35,538 nucleotides of DNA, from the NCBI GenBank assembly GCA_004211435.1, contig SECS01000021.1, positions 1-35,538 on the forward strand, written 5' to 3'. The stretch is from Novosphingobium sp. (GTDB lineage Bacteria > Pseudomonadota > Alphaproteobacteria > Sphingomonadales > Sphingomonadaceae). Under the pieces are notes generated by a model, which did not search any database, was not told where the DNA came from, and saw only the letters and a program-made list of their open reading frames with translations. Within the stretch, counting starts at the first letter, position 1. Every line of letters begins with the position of its first letter. The position numbers and the translations under genes are program-made. Shown here piece by piece: positions 34,309 to 35,538 of the stretch.

Positions 34309-35538
34309 ATGAAGACTTCGCTCTCTGCGCTCAGCCTCGCGCTGTGCCTAGCATCTCCCGCTTTTGCCGAAGAAGCGGCCGAGGCACCCTCGGACAACAA
34401 CATCCTCGTGGTCGGTCAGAAGGATGCGCCGGTCGAGATCGCACCGCGTGGCCTGACCGTCAGCCTCGGCGCCGAACAATTCGCCGCGGTCAACGCCTTC
34501 AACACCGAAGACCTGATCAAGTACGCGCCCAATTTCTTCGTGCGCAAGCGCTACGCCGGTGACAGCAACGGCGTGCCGGGCTTCCGCGGCACCCATTCGA
34601 GCCAGAGCGCGCGCACCCTGGTGATGGTCGACGGCTTCGTCGTCTCCAATTTCCTCGGCAACAGCTTCGGCTTCGCGCCCAAGTGGGGAGTCGTCGGACC
34701 CGGCGAGGTCGAGCAGTTCGACATCGTCTATGGCCCCTACTCCTCACGCTACCTCGGCAATTCGATGGGGGGCATAGTCAACGTCACGACGCGCGATCCC
34801 AAGGAAACCGAAGCTTTCGCCACGGTCCAGGGCTTCGTCCAGCCGTACGGCCAGTTCGCCACGAAGCACGATTACTATGGCTATGCAGCCGAGGGCGGCT
34901 TTGGCTGGAAGCAGAAGTACGGGCCGTTCTCACTGCGCGTGACCGGCCGTTTCTTCCGCAACGAGGGCCAGCCGATGATGTGGTACGGCTTGGTGCCGAT
35001 CACCGGCGCGGCCGGCACGGCCGTGACCGGCGCCGTCGTCGATCCGAAGCAGGTCGAAGCCATCGCTGCCGGAACCGGGCTTGCTAACCTGCCCCCCACG
35101 CTACCCGGCCAGCCCGCGCAAGCCGTGCCGGCGGTGCCCGGCTCGCCCACCAATCCGATCTTCGCCGCGCAGTCGCCCGCGCGGATCACCCAGGCGCAGA
35201 CCAAGCTCAAGCTCGGCTACGACGACGGCACGGTGACGGGCCAGTTCCTGTTCGCCTACTGGCACAACGAGGACCGCCAGACCGCGCCCGACTGCTATCT
35301 GCGCGACGCCGCCGGCGACACGGTCTGCGAAGGCCGCGTGACGATTGGCGGGCAAACCTACACGGCGGCGGGTGCGGTCTTCTCGAAGACCCTGCGCGAC
35401 GAGTTCCTCGCCGGCCTGAAGCTGACCGCGCCGATCGCCGAGAACACCACCGCACGCATCGCGGTCTCGACCTACCAGATCGCGCGGTCCGAGGGATTCA
35501 CGTCGAACGGCTATGTCACCGGTCGCGACAACGGCGCG
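34309..35538 (+). CDS. TonB-dependent receptor, 3' end outside the window
   Basis: An open frame of 410 codons running to the window edge without a stop. A signal peptide (cut near SPAFA-EEAAE) is followed by a TonB-box-like NILVVGQKDAP and a plug domain with GVPGFRGTHSSQSARTLVMV, DGFVVSNFLG, EVEQFDIVYGPYSSRYLGNSMGG and VNVTTRDP. The first barrel strands follow. The long insertion with AVPAVPGSP is likely a loop. ATG 34309 follows GGAACAGACATCG. The position next to DUF2946 and the divergent FecCD-type ABC pair suggests uptake of a metal complex or corrinoid. The ligand is not readable. Confidence 0.9.
   Translation, partial: MKTSLSALSLALCLASPAFAEEAAEAPSDNNILVVGQKDAPVEIAPRGLTVSLGAEQFAAVNAFNTEDLIKYAPNFFVRKRYAGDSNGVPGFRGTHSSQSARTLVMVDGFVVSNFLGNSFGFAPKWGVVGPGEVEQFDIVYGPYSSRYLGNSMGGIVNVTTRDPKETEAFATVQGFVQPYGQFATKHDYYGYAAEGGFGWKQKYGPFSLRVTGRFFRNEGQPMMWYGLVPITGAAGTAVTGAVVDPKQVEAIAAGTGLANLPPTLPGQPAQAVPAVPGSPTNPIFAAQSPARITQAQTKLKLGYDDGTVTGQFLFAYWHNEDRQTAPDCYLRDAAGDTVCEGRVTIGGQTYTAAGAVFSKTLRDEFLAGLKLTAPIAENTTARIAVSTYQIARSEGFTSNGYVTGRDNGA

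Overview
The window is a GC-rich chromosomal segment (roughly two thirds G+C by eye). It has two tRNA genes, tightly packed operons and many outer-membrane genes. The gene content (two TonB-dependent receptors, CbtAB under a cobalamin riboswitch, DUF805 and DUF2946 proteins, a MarR-like pair carrying LFGEPAWDMLLDL, and recF away from dnaA/dnaN) fits an alphaproteobacterium, most likely a sphingomonad (Novosphingobium/Sphingobium/Sphingomonas). That assignment is inference from gene content; no rRNA is present. I see no insertion sequence, prophage, CRISPR array or toxin-antitoxin pair, so the window looks like ordinary core and accessory chromosome rather than an island.

Layout. 1-3.2 kb: tRNA-Arg, an epoxide-hydrolase-fold protein with altered catalytic residues, a queuosine-precursor transporter and recF. 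3.2-7.1 kb: a tesA-like esterase lipoprotein divergent from a ybbA-ybbP ABC pair, the same arrangement as in E. coli. 7.1-11 kb: two tandem DUF805 membrane proteins and a TonB-dependent receptor with its terminator. 11.2-16.6 kb: typA/bipA, small membrane or periplasmic proteins, an outer-membrane beta-barrel, and a MarR-like regulator with a small partner gene. 16.9-18.6 kb: cbtBA under a cobalamin riboswitch, divergent from a histidine-phosphatase-like gene. 18.7-26.9 kb: a complete potassium operon (two small membrane ORFs, then kdpF-A-B-C-D-E). 26.9-31.9 kb: tRNA-Thr, a family 4 glycosyltransferase, a second Arg/Tyr-rich secreted protein, a second MarR-like regulator, and an acyl-CoA ligase/enoyl-CoA hydratase-isomerase pair. 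31.9-35.5 kb: a FecCD-type ABC transporter divergent from a DUF2946 protein and a TonB receptor cut by the window end.

How they work together. The Kdp block encodes a high-affinity K+ pump plus its own two-component sensor, with stop/start overlaps coupling kdpC-kdpD-kdpE. The cbt block should respond to B12: the riboswitch is followed by a hairpin that covers the cbtB Shine-Dalgarno sequence, which points to translational control. The right-hand end looks like a TonB/ABC route for a metal, metal-chelate or corrinoid, but no periplasmic binding protein is visible in the window.

The most unusual points are catalytic-residue losses in two enzyme-fold proteins (the epoxide hydrolase homologue and the phosphatase homologue next to the B12 riboswitch) and the two small membrane ORFs that lead the kdp operon. 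I found no clear evidence for a wholly new multi-gene system.
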